Part shown: positions 1-4,790 of the stretch, piece after piece
Layout of the letters: every line of letters starts with the position of its first letter
Numbering within the stretch: position 1 is the first letter of the stretch
From: Candidatus Spyradosoma merdigallinarum
Lineage (GTDB): Bacteria > Verrucomicrobiota > Verrucomicrobiia > Opitutales > UBA953
NCBI GenBank assembly: GCA_018713755.1
Contig: DVOG01000065.1
Coordinates: forward strand, 1-5,135
DNA length: 5,135 nt
Reading direction: 5' to 3'
The notes under the pieces: generated by a model
Seen by the model: the letters and a program-made list of their open reading frames with translations, nothing else
Database searches by the model: none
What the model was told of the DNA's origin: nothing
Position numbers and translations under genes: made by a program

Positions 1-38
1 CGGAGAAGCGGCACAATCATCCCGCGCGTGCGTCGTTC

Positions 39-54
39 CGTTCCCGCGGGAACG
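39..54. repeat. 16-bp perfect palindrome of two abutting CGTTCCCG words
   Basis: CGTTCCCG (39-46) is followed directly by its reverse complement CGGGAACG (47-54). The same octamer recurs 17 times in the window and forms the arms of the terminator at 4309-4351. There is no T-tract after this copy, so it is not a canonical terminator. Confidence 0.7.
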
Positions 55-65
55 CCGCTTCGCGC

Positions 66-90
66 CGCGTATCGAAAAAACCGATACGCG
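66..90. repeat. Perfect 9-bp hairpin with A-rich loop
   Basis: CGCGTATCG (66-74) pairs with CGATACGCG (82-90) around a 7-base loop of six A and a C. Neither strand has a T-tract after the stem, so it is not a standard intrinsic terminator. It could be a structured 3' end or a protein-binding dyad; its role is unknown. Confidence 0.6.
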
Positions 91-98
91 AAAACGAA

Positions 99-128
99 TC
101 GCGCGGGGCGCGCCGCGTTCCCGCGCGA
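99..128. repeat. 9-bp GC-rich inverted repeat, 12-base loop
   Basis: TCGCGCGGG (99-107) pairs perfectly with CCCGCGCGA (120-128). The right arm overlaps another copy of the CGTTCCCG octamer (116-123). In such GC-rich sequence a stem of this kind is less telling than elsewhere, and it carries no T-tract. Confidence 0.4.
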
Positions 129-157
129 AGACCTGCGGAATGCCGCCGCTTTCCCTC

Positions 158-175
158 CGCGAATTTCGCGTTTTT
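158..175 (+). terminator. Possible short intrinsic terminator
   Basis: CGCGAA (158-163) and TTCGCG (165-170) form a compact inverted repeat, effectively a 5-bp stem with a 3-base loop, followed directly by five T (171-175). It could end transcription arriving from a + strand gene left of the window. The stem is short, so the call is weak. Confidence 0.35.
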
Positions 176-177
176 AT

Positions 178-197
178 GAAAATAAGAATTATTCTCA
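178..197. promoter_or_regulatory. Fur-box-like operator upstream of the outer-membrane protein gene
   Basis: The 19-mer at 178-196 matches the classical Fur consensus GATAATGATAATCATTATC at 14 of 19 positions. Read as a 7-1-7 site, TAAGAATTATTCTCA (183-197) matches the common variant TGAGAATnATTCTCA at 13 of 14 positions and has a perfect AGAAT-T-ATTCT core. It ends 9 bases before the -35 hexamer, a usual place for iron-dependent repression. These are hand alignments; binding by Fur is inference. Confidence 0.6.
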
Positions 198-201
198 AGA
201 A

Positions 202-244
202 ATGAGTTGACAACATAAGACTGAGTCTTATTATCCGAACTCAT
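202..244. promoter_or_regulatory. Nested dyad operator overlapping the promoter
   Basis: Two inverted repeats share one centre, base 223. The inner is ATAAGACT-G-AGTCTTAT (215-231), a perfect 8-1-8. The outer is ATGAGTT (202-208) with AACTCAT (238-244). The inner dyad fills the spacer between the -35 and -10 hexamers and the outer covers the -35 and the predicted start of transcription, so a bound dimer or tetramer would block RNA polymerase. The inner core resembles a Fur 7-1-7 site at 10 of 14 positions, but a DtxR/MntR-type or unrelated repressor is equally possible. Confidence 0.6.
207..234 (+). promoter_or_regulatory. Sigma70-type promoter for the outer-membrane protein gene
   Basis: A perfect -35 hexamer TTGACA (207-212) is separated by 16 bases from TATTAT (229-234), a 5 of 6 match to the -10 consensus. 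It lies in an AT-rich island inside GC-rich DNA. Transcription should begin near 241-242, only about 18 bases before the ATG at 260, so the mRNA leader would be very short. Confidence 0.7.
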
Positions 245-259
245 CATTTACTTACTGCT

Positions 260-1120
260 ATGACAAATCCTGCAAAGATCAAGAAATTGCTGTCTCAAAC
301 GAGTCTCGTCCTCGCGGCGGGAATGTTGCCCGCCGCCGCGTTCGGAGGGGTGTTCGTCATCACCGACGACGCGTGTCCCGCGGCGCACGGCGACCTGGAG
401 GCGCACCTGAACTGGGAATCCGGCATCGCGACGAGCCACGGCCGCAGCGTCGGCTCCGGCGCGGGTCTGGAGTTCGCCTACGGCGCGACGGCGACGCTTG
501 AAGTCGCCGCTTCGCTGGATTTCGGCTGGGACTACGCGAGCGGCCACTACGCGCGCAAGACCGGCGGCGAACGCCAAAACGACTTCAACTTCACGGGCGT
601 TTCGCTGGGGCTGAAAAATCAGATTCTCGATCCCGAGAGCCCGGAAAATCCGTTCGGCCTGGCGATGGTCGGCGGCTTCTCCTGGGGCTGGGCTGCGCCT
701 GACAAGACGAGCGCGCGCGACATCGCCTTTTCGCTCGGGCTGAATTTCCAGAAAAACCTGATGGACGGCGACCTGATTCTCGCGTTCACGCCGGGCGTCG
801 AATTCGCGACGTCGAAAGGCTCGACCGACGCCTACGGCAATCCCGTCAACGAAGATTCGTCCGTCGACTCGATCGCCTACACCCTCGCGGGCGGATTTTC
901 GTATCAGATCGCGGAAGGGCTCCGCGTCGGCGCCGAAGCCGAGTGGAGCGCCAGCTACAGCGACGGCTACGACGACGACGCGTTTTACGCGGGACCGAAC
1001 CTCTGCTACGAGGCGGAATCGTGGTGGGCGACGCTCTGCGTCGCGCCGCGCCTGTTCTCGCGGGATCCGGAGCTCGGACACGACGTGCGCGTCGTCGTTC
1101 AGCTCGGCTACGTGTTCTGA
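260..1120 (+). CDS. Outer-membrane beta-barrel protein, probably iron-regulated
   Basis: This 286-residue exported protein starts with a signal peptide: Lys at 6, 8 and 9, a hydrophobic stretch at about 14-26, and a likely cut after Ala27-Phe-Gly29. The mature part of about 257 residues is rich in Gly and aromatic residues with alternating polar/apolar strands (for example 66-92, 111-120, 134-146, 154-165, 171-184, 204-234, 241-262) and ends in a strand closing on Phe286, as expected for a substrate of the barrel assembly machinery. The layout recalls the Phenol_MetA_deg/DUF6662-like transporter barrels, but I cannot fix the family. Cys249 and Cys260 lie in neighbouring strands and might pair. 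ATG 260 is the only good start, though no Shine-Dalgarno is visible. A Fur-like box and dyad operator precede it and feoA follows 147 bases later, so a role in metal entry across the outer membrane is plausible but unproven. Confidence 0.85.
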   Translation: MTNPAKIKKLLSQTSLVLAAGMLPAAAFGGVFVITDDACPAAHGDLEAHLNWESGIATSHGRSVGSGAGLEFAYGATATLEVAASLDFGWDYASGHYARKTGGERQNDFNFTGVSLGLKNQILDPESPENPFGLAMVGGFSWGWAAPDKTSARDIAFSLGLNFQKNLMDGDLILAFTPGVEFATSKGSTDAYGNPVNEDSSVDSIAYTLAGGFSYQIAEGLRVGAEAEWSASYSDGYDDDAFYAGPNLCYEAESWWATLCVAPRLFSRDPELGHDVRVVVQLGYVF

Positions 1121-1225
1121 GGCGCTTCTTTTTTCGCCGGGCGTCCGAAAGGCGCGGGAGCTTTGTTTGCCGTATCTTTCGTTTGCGTTTTCGCGTCTTT
1201 CGGCCGTCCGGCGGCTCCTTTTCTT

Positions 1226-1244
1226 GAAAATGAAAATCATTTGA
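1226..1244. promoter_or_regulatory. feoA: Fur-box-like operator upstream of feoA
   Basis: The 19 bases GAAAATGAAAATCATTTGA match GATAATGATAATCATTATC at 14 of 19 positions, including 14 of the first 16; the right end is degenerate. The site lies 23 bases before the feoA ATG and just before its ribosome binding site, in a short AT-rich patch. I could not identify a convincing -35/-10 pair around it, so the exact feoA promoter is unresolved. Regulation by Fur is inferred. Confidence 0.5.
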
Positions 1245-1255
1245 AAAAACAAAAA

Positions 1256-1262
1256 CGGGAGG
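1256..1262 (+). promoter_or_regulatory. feoA: Shine-Dalgarno sequence of feoA
   Basis: CGGGAGG ends 5 bases before ATG 1268 and only 2 bases before the overlapping ATG 1265. The spacing favours 1268 as the start. A third in-frame ATG at 1292 has no good ribosome binding site. Confidence 0.75.
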
Positions 1263-1267
1263 CTATG

Positions 1268-1525
1268 ATGCCGGCTTTTTCAGAAGAAAACATGATTCCG
1301 TTATCAGAAGTCAAAATCGGGCAGCGCGCGCAAGTGCAGGGCATGAGCGCGGACGATGCCGTGAACCAGCGTCTTCTGGCGTTCGGGCTGATGCCCGGGG
1401 CGGAGGTGCGCGTCGTGCACGTCGCGCCGCTGGGCGATCCGATCGCGATCGCGTTCTGTTCGCAGGAAGTGATGATTCGCCGCGCGGACGCGCGCAGCGT
1501 GCTCGTCGAGCCGCTCGCGCAATAA
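1268..1525 (+). CDS. feoA: FeoA, ferrous iron transport accessory protein
   Basis: This 85-residue cytoplasmic protein is a single SH3-like FeoA domain, thought in this family to bind FeoB and support Fe(II) transport. Visible family features are the opening IPLSEVKIGQ (10-19), QRLLAFGLMPGAEV (34-47) with the conserved Gly and Pro-Gly, the APLGDP loop (53-58), and the closing strands IRRADARSVLVEP (70-82). Start 1268 is chosen from the strong Shine-Dalgarno. A start at 1292 would give 77 residues, closer to the usual family length of about 75-80, so the first eight residues are the uncertain part. It precedes feoB by 109 bases, a wider gap than is usual for this pair. A Fur-like box upstream suggests iron repression. 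Confidence 0.95.
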   Translation: MPAFSEENMIPLSEVKIGQRAQVQGMSADDAVNQRLLAFGLMPGAEVRVVHVAPLGDPIAIAFCSQEVMIRRADARSVLVEPLAQ

Positions 1526-1545
1526 GGCTTCCCCGAAAAACAAAA

Positions 1546-1571
1546 GAAACGCAGGCGGGCGGAAGCGTTTC
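1546..1571 (+). repeat. Hairpin in the feoA-feoB gap
   Basis: GAAACGC (1546-1552) and GCGTTTC (1565-1571) form a perfect 7-bp stem around a 12-base loop. An alternative pairing uses GCTTCC (1527-1532) with GGAAGC (1561-1566), which overlaps the right arm, so the two structures exclude each other. There is no T-tract directly after the stem (a run of five T begins at 1581), so it may tune feoB expression or stabilise the feoA message rather than end it. Confidence 0.4.
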
Positions 1572-1634
1572 CCGGGACGGTTTTTCCGGCGGAGCGATCC
1601 CGCGGGCGTCTCCTCATTTTTTCTTTTCTGTCAC

Positions 1635-4100
1635 ATGAATCACTCCATGGAAGAAGATTCCTGCTGCCGCGGGCGCGGGAAAAAATGCTGCCGCGAAAGC
1701 GGCGCGGACGCCGGCGAAGGCGTTCCCGCGCGTCCGCCGAGCGGGCTGCCCTCGGTGGCGCTCGTCGGGAACGCGAACACGGGCAAGACGACGCTTTTCA
1801 ACTCGCTGACGGGGCTGCGACAGCACGTCGGCAATTATCCCGGCGTCACGGTCTCCAAGTATTCGGGACCGCTGAAGCTGTTTCACGGTGAAAAAATCGA
1901 GCTGACGGACCTGCCGGGCATCTATTCGCTCGCCGCGACGTCGCTCGACGAGCGCGTCGTCATCGACGTGCTCTCCGGACGTCTGGAGAGCGCGGGAACG
2001 CCGCGCCCGGACGCGATCGTCTGCGTCATCGACGTGAACAATCTGCGGCGCAATCTCTTTTTGGCGACGCAGATCGCCGAGCTGGGCATCCCGATGGTGC
2101 TCGCGCTGAACCAGATCGACGTCGCGCGGCGCGACGGGCTCTCCGTGAACACGGATCTGCTGCGGAAACGGCTCGGCGTTCCCGTGATCGCCGTTTCCGC
2201 GCGCCGAGGCGAAGGCATCGACGCGCTCAAGCAGGCGATCGCCGACGTGCTCAAAAACGGCGACCGCATGAAGACGGTCGCGTGGAACGCGGGAACGCGC
2301 AAGGCGATCGACACGCTGCGCGCCGGGCTTTCCGAGGAAAACCGGAAGACGATTTCCGACGCGGAGCTGGAGCGCGTGATTTTCGACGCGGCTTCGCCCG
2401 TCGCCGACCGCTTCGTGGGCGAAGACATCGAAAACATCGGCGAAACGCTGAAAAAGGCGCGCGAGCACATCCGCGCCGCCGGGGAAAACCCGCATTCGAC
2501 GGAGGCGCTCCAGCGCTACGAGTTCATCCGAAGCGTGCTCGACGGCGTTCTGCGCCGCGGGAAGGAGCGGCGGACGTTCACTTCGCTCGCGGACAAGCTG
2601 CTGCTGAACCGCGTGCTCGGTCCCGTGATTTTCGTCGGCGTCATGTACGCGGTGTTTTACTGTCTCTACACGCTTTCGGGCATCCCGATGGACTGGATCG
2701 AGGAGCAGTTCGGCGCGCTCGCCGAATTCGTCGGCGGGAAGATGGAAGGCTATCCCGTCGCGCGCTCGCTCATCGCGGACGGCGTCATCTCCGGCGTCGG
2801 GAGCGTGCTCGTGTTCCTGCCGCAGATTCTCATTCTGTTCTTCTTTCTCGGCCTGCTCGAGTCCACGGGCTACATGGCGCGCGCCGCGTTCCTGATGGAC
2901 CGGCTGCTCGGCTGGTGCGGTCTGAACGGGAAAAGCTTCGTGCCGATGCTTTCCGGCTTCGCGTGCGGCATCCCCGGCATCATGGGCGCGCGCACGATTG
3001 AAGACCCGAAGGCGCGTCTGGCGACGATTCTCGCCGTGCCTTTCATGAGCTGCAGCGCGCGCATGCCCGTTTACGTGCTGATGTGCGCGATTCTCGGCCG
3101 GCTCACCGACCCGGGAACGGCGGCGACGGTCTTCGTGTGCATGTATCTCGTCGGCATCTTCGTCGCCGTTCCCGTGGCGTGGATTTACACGCGCTGCGTG
3201 CTCAAGGCGAAAACGGCGCCGTTCGTGCTCGAAATGCCGCGCTACCAGCTGCCGCGCGTGCGCGACATCGCGCTGCGCGTGTGGCAAAGCGGCGTCGCTT
3301 ACGTGAAGCGCGCGGGAACGATCATCTTCGCCGTGAACATCATCGTTTGGGCTCTGCTTTTCTTTCCCTACAGCGAGGACGAAGCGTTCAAGGACGGCGT
3401 GAAGAAGGACTTCGTCGCGCAGACGTCCGCCGCGCTGAACATCGCTCCCGAAGCCTGCGCCGCGCTCATCGACGGCGAGGAAAAGATTCCCGGCGCGGAA
3501 AAGCTCGACGTTCCCGCGCTCGCCGAGGCGTTCGCCGCCGCGGACGACGCCGGCAAGGCCGCTTTCGCCCCGAAAGCCGCAGCGGAACTCGGCGTTCCCG
3601 AGGCGCTCGTCTCCGCCGCGCTGACGCGCGAAGAGCTCGCCGCCGCCGCGGAAAACCGCGTCGCGGAAGCCTGCCTCGTCGATTCCTACCTGGGGCGTTT
3701 CGGGCGGTTCTGCCAGCCGGTTTTCGACCCGTGCGGCTTCGACTGGCGCGTCACGATCGGCGTGCTGGCGTCGTTCCCGGCGCGCGAAGGCATCGTCGCC
3801 ACGCTGGGCACGATTTTCTCGCTCGGCGGCGACCAGGACGAGGAAAGCGAGACGCTGCAGGATTCGATGATGAACTCGAAGTGGGAAGAGGGCACGGCGC
3901 GCGCCGGACAGCCGGTGTTCACGGTTCCGGTTCTCATCGGCATCATGGTGTTCTTCGCCCTTTGCGGGCAGTGCCTCGCGGAAATCGTCGTCATCGGACG
4001 CGAAACGTCCTGGAAATGGGCGGTCATCGCCTGGGTGCAGATGACGGCGCTCGCGTGGATCGCCGCGACGCTCTGCTTCCAGATCGGCAGTCTGCTCTGA
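1635..4100 (+). CDS. feoB: FeoB, GTP-dependent ferrous iron permease
   Basis: This 821-residue inner-membrane Fe(II) transporter has the full FeoB layout. The N-terminal G domain has G1 GNANTGKT (45-52, with Ala where the family usually has Pro), G2 around Thr72 in PGVTV, G3 DLPG (92-95), G4 NQID (159-162) and G5 SAR (188-190). A helical GDI-like spacer follows (about 215-310), then the membrane part from about 328. Both gate motifs are intact: GFACGIP (441-447, Cys444) and PFMSCSARMPVY (469-480, Cys473), as is FPAREGIVATLGTIF (714-728). Two additions stand out: an N-terminal extension with Cys pairs at 10-11 and 18-19, and an Ala/Glu/Lys-rich insert at about 581-680. They make the protein longer than the common 700-780 residues. 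ATG 1635 is the first in-frame start; ATG 1647 is possible, and neither has a Shine-Dalgarno, only a pyrimidine-rich leader. It lies between feoA and a Cys-rich partner gene. Confidence 0.97.
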   Translation: MNHSMEEDSCCRGRGKKCCRESGADAGEGVPARPPSGLPSVALVGNANTGKTTLFNSLTGLRQHVGNYPGVTVSKYSGPLKLFHGEKIELTDLPGIYSLAATSLDERVVIDVLSGRLESAGTPRPDAIVCVIDVNNLRRNLFLATQIAELGIPMVLALNQIDVARRDGLSVNTDLLRKRLGVPVIAVSARRGEGIDALKQAIADVLKNGDRMKTVAWNAGTRKAIDTLRAGLSEENRKTISDAELERVIFDAASPVADRFVGEDIENIGETLKKAREHIRAAGENPHSTEALQRYEFIRSVLDGVLRRGKERRTFTSLADKLLLNRVLGPVIFVGVMYAVFYCLYTLSGIPMDWIEEQFGALAEFVGGKMEGYPVARSLIADGVISGVGSVLVFLPQILILFFFLGLLESTGYMARAAFLMDRLLGWCGLNGKSFVPMLSGFACGIPGIMGARTIEDPKARLATILAVPFMSCSARMPVYVLMCAILGRLTDPGTAATVFVCMYLVGIFVAVPVAWIYTRCVLKAKTAPFVLEMPRYQLPRVRDIALRVWQSGVAYVKRAGTIIFAVNIIVWALLFFPYSEDEAFKDGVKKDFVAQTSAALNIAPEACAALIDGEEKIPGAEKLDVPALAEAFAAADDAGKAAFAPKAAAELGVPEALVSAALTREELAAAAENRVAEACLVDSYLGRFGRFCQPVFDPCGFDWRVTIGVLASFPAREGIVATLGTIFSLGGDQDEESETLQDSMMNSKWEEGTARAGQPVFTVPVLIGIMVFFALCGQCLAEIVVIGRETSWKWAVIAWVQMTALAWIAATLCFQIGSLL

Positions 4101-4113
4101 GAGCGGCGAGAAC

Positions 4114-4118
4114 GGGAG
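4114..4118 (+). promoter_or_regulatory. Shine-Dalgarno sequence of the small Cys-rich gene
   Basis: GGGAG lies 8 bases before ATG 4127, inside the 26-base gap after the feoB stop codon. It supports translation of this short frame as a separate protein. Confidence 0.65.
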
Positions 4119-4126
4119 ATTTCGTC

Positions 4127-4300
4127 ATGCTCGACATCGCTTTCGCCTTCGTCTTCGTGCTCGGCGCCGTGCTTTATCTCGGCTGGAGGCTGAAGAAGCG
4201 CGTGCGTTCCCTCCGCGATCCGCGCGCCTTCCCCGGCTGCGGCTGCGGATGCGGCTGTTCCCGCAAAGAAAAACTGCCGGAGCATTTCCGCAAAAAATGA
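4127..4300 (+). CDS. FeoB-associated Cys-rich membrane protein
   Basis: This 57-residue protein has one membrane segment (about 3-20), then a strongly basic stretch RLKKRVRSLR (21-30), then an alternating Gly-Cys run with Cys at 38, 40, 42 and 44, and a charged tail. By the positive-inside rule the Cys tail should face the cytoplasm. Size, order of parts and position right after feoB fit the FeoB-associated Cys-rich membrane protein family (PF12669 type), whose members sit next to feoB in many bacteria; their exact function is not settled. A good Shine-Dalgarno, a 26-base distance from feoB and the terminator 8 bases after the stop make it the last gene of the feo transcript. A role in handing over or sensing Fe(II) at FeoB is inference. 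Confidence 0.85.
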   Translation: MLDIAFAFVFVLGAVLYLGWRLKKRVRSLRDPRAFPGCGCGCGCSRKEKLPEHFRKK

Positions 4301-4308
4301 CGTGATGC

Positions 4309-4351
4309 GCGTTCCCGCGGGCGGCCCGCCTGCGGGAACGCTTTTTTTTTT
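4309..4351 (+). terminator. Strong intrinsic terminator of the feo operon
   Basis: GCGTTCCCGC (4309-4318) pairs perfectly with GCGGGAACGC (4332-4341). The stem continues inward through one G-T and four G-C pairs to a 3-base loop (4324-4326), 15 pairs in all, followed by ten T (4342-4351). It starts 8 bases after the stop of the small Cys-rich gene. The arms carry an inverted pair of the octamer CGTTCCCG that recurs across the window. Confidence 0.93.
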
Positions 4352-4369
4352 CGGAAGGGGAAAAGGCGC

Positions 4370-4398
4370 TTGCGCGCGCGGCGGCGGGCGGGAATACT
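4370..4398 (+). promoter_or_regulatory. Possible promoter for the SMR transporter gene
   Basis: TTGCGC (4370-4375) and AATACT (4393-4398) are 17 bases apart, matching the sigma70 hexamers at 3 of 6 and 4 of 6 positions. The gene needs its own promoter because a strong terminator precedes it, but this match is weak and other placements are possible. Confidence 0.25.
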
Positions 4399-4442
4399 GC
4401 CTTTTCATCCGCATATTTTCTGTCATCGCCGAGAAAAAACGT

Positions 4443-4769
4443 ATGAACTGGGCCATTCTGATTGTCGCCGGGCTCTTTGAATCCGGCTTCGCCTTTTGCT
4501 TGGGGAAGATGAAAGACGCCTCCGGCGCCGCGTGGGGGCTTTGGTGCGCGGGTTTCCTCGTTTGCCTCGCGCTGAGCATGGCTCTGCTGGGCAAGGCGGC
4601 GCAGACGCTGCCCATCGGCACCGCGTACCCGGTTTGGACGGGCATCGGCGCCGTGGGAACGGTCGTGCTCGGCATCGTGTTCCTTCACGAGCCGGCGTCG
4701 GCGCTCCGCCTGTTCTTCACCGCCGTGCTGATCGCTTCGATCGTCGGGCTGAAGGCCGTCTCGCACTGA
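4443..4769 (+). CDS. sugE: Small multidrug resistance transporter, SugE/Gdx type
   Basis: This 108-residue, four-helix inner-membrane protein is a proton-coupled SMR exporter that works as a dimer. The helices lie at about 4-21, 31-50, 58-81 and 86-104. The essential Glu13 is present in the first helix, and GTAYPVWTGIGAVG (59-72) and the ending IVGLK (100-104) are typical of the SugE/Gdx branch, whose studied members export guanidinium. The first helix departs from the usual pattern: Phe16 replaces the common Trp, and LGKMKDASG (20-28) replaces the usual K-x-S-x-GF region, so the substrate is less certain than the fold. ATG 4443 gives the standard family length; reading further upstream would run into the terminator. 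Only a weak GAG (4431-4433) serves as ribosome binding site. The gene stands alone after the feo terminator, and no guanidine riboswitch is visible in its leader. Confidence 0.93.
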   Translation: MNWAILIVAGLFESGFAFCLGKMKDASGAAWGLWCAGFLVCLALSMALLGKAAQTLPIGTAYPVWTGIGAVGTVVLGIVFLHEPASALRLFFTAVLIASIVGLKAVSH

Positions 4770-4790
4770 GCCGGCGCGGCGGGAGCGCGC

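Larger units (their letters stand above)
1..175. other. Non-coding region rich in GC inverted repeats
   Basis: I see no convincing gene here. Reading frames on both strands are short and give low-complexity Arg/Ala-rich translations. The stretch contains four separate inverted repeats: a 16-bp perfect palindrome (39-54), a 9-bp hairpin with an A-rich loop (66-90), a 9-bp stem with a 12-base loop (99-107 with 120-128), and a short hairpin followed by five T (158-175). It is probably the intergenic tail of a gene lying left of the window. What the repeats do is not known. Confidence 0.6.

Noticed and set aside
17..247. Short frames on both strands in the left non-coding region
   Set aside because: They cross the promoter and the inverted repeats, have no ribosome binding site and show no recognisable protein features.
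1121..1225. Terminator between the barrel gene and feoA
   Set aside because: I found only weak pairings such as GGCG/CGCC around a T-run and no stem followed by a T-tract, so read-through from the barrel gene into feoA remains possible.
248..1252. Open frame of 334 codons on the - strand opposite the barrel gene
   Set aside because: Low-complexity Arg/Ala/Val translation with no family features; the + strand frame has a signal peptide and barrel strands.
1614..3287. Open frame of 557 codons on the - strand opposite feoB
   Set aside because: It is antisense to intact FeoB motifs, and its translation is rich in Arg, His and Ala without domains, as expected of a shadow frame in GC-rich coding DNA.
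3083..4126. Long + strand frame running into the small Cys-rich gene
   Set aside because: This part overlaps feoB in another frame and reads as Arg-rich shadow sequence. Only the portion from ATG 4127, with its own Shine-Dalgarno, is a real gene.
4302..4442. N-terminal extension of the SMR gene to an upstream ATG
   Set aside because: It would translate the intrinsic terminator hairpin and its T-tract, and would add 47 residues to a family with a fixed length of about 105-110.
4352..4442. Guanidine riboswitch before the SMR gene
   Set aside because: No ACGR-loop hairpin pair (guanidine-II) and no ykkC or guanidine-III core pattern could be found by eye in these 91 bases.
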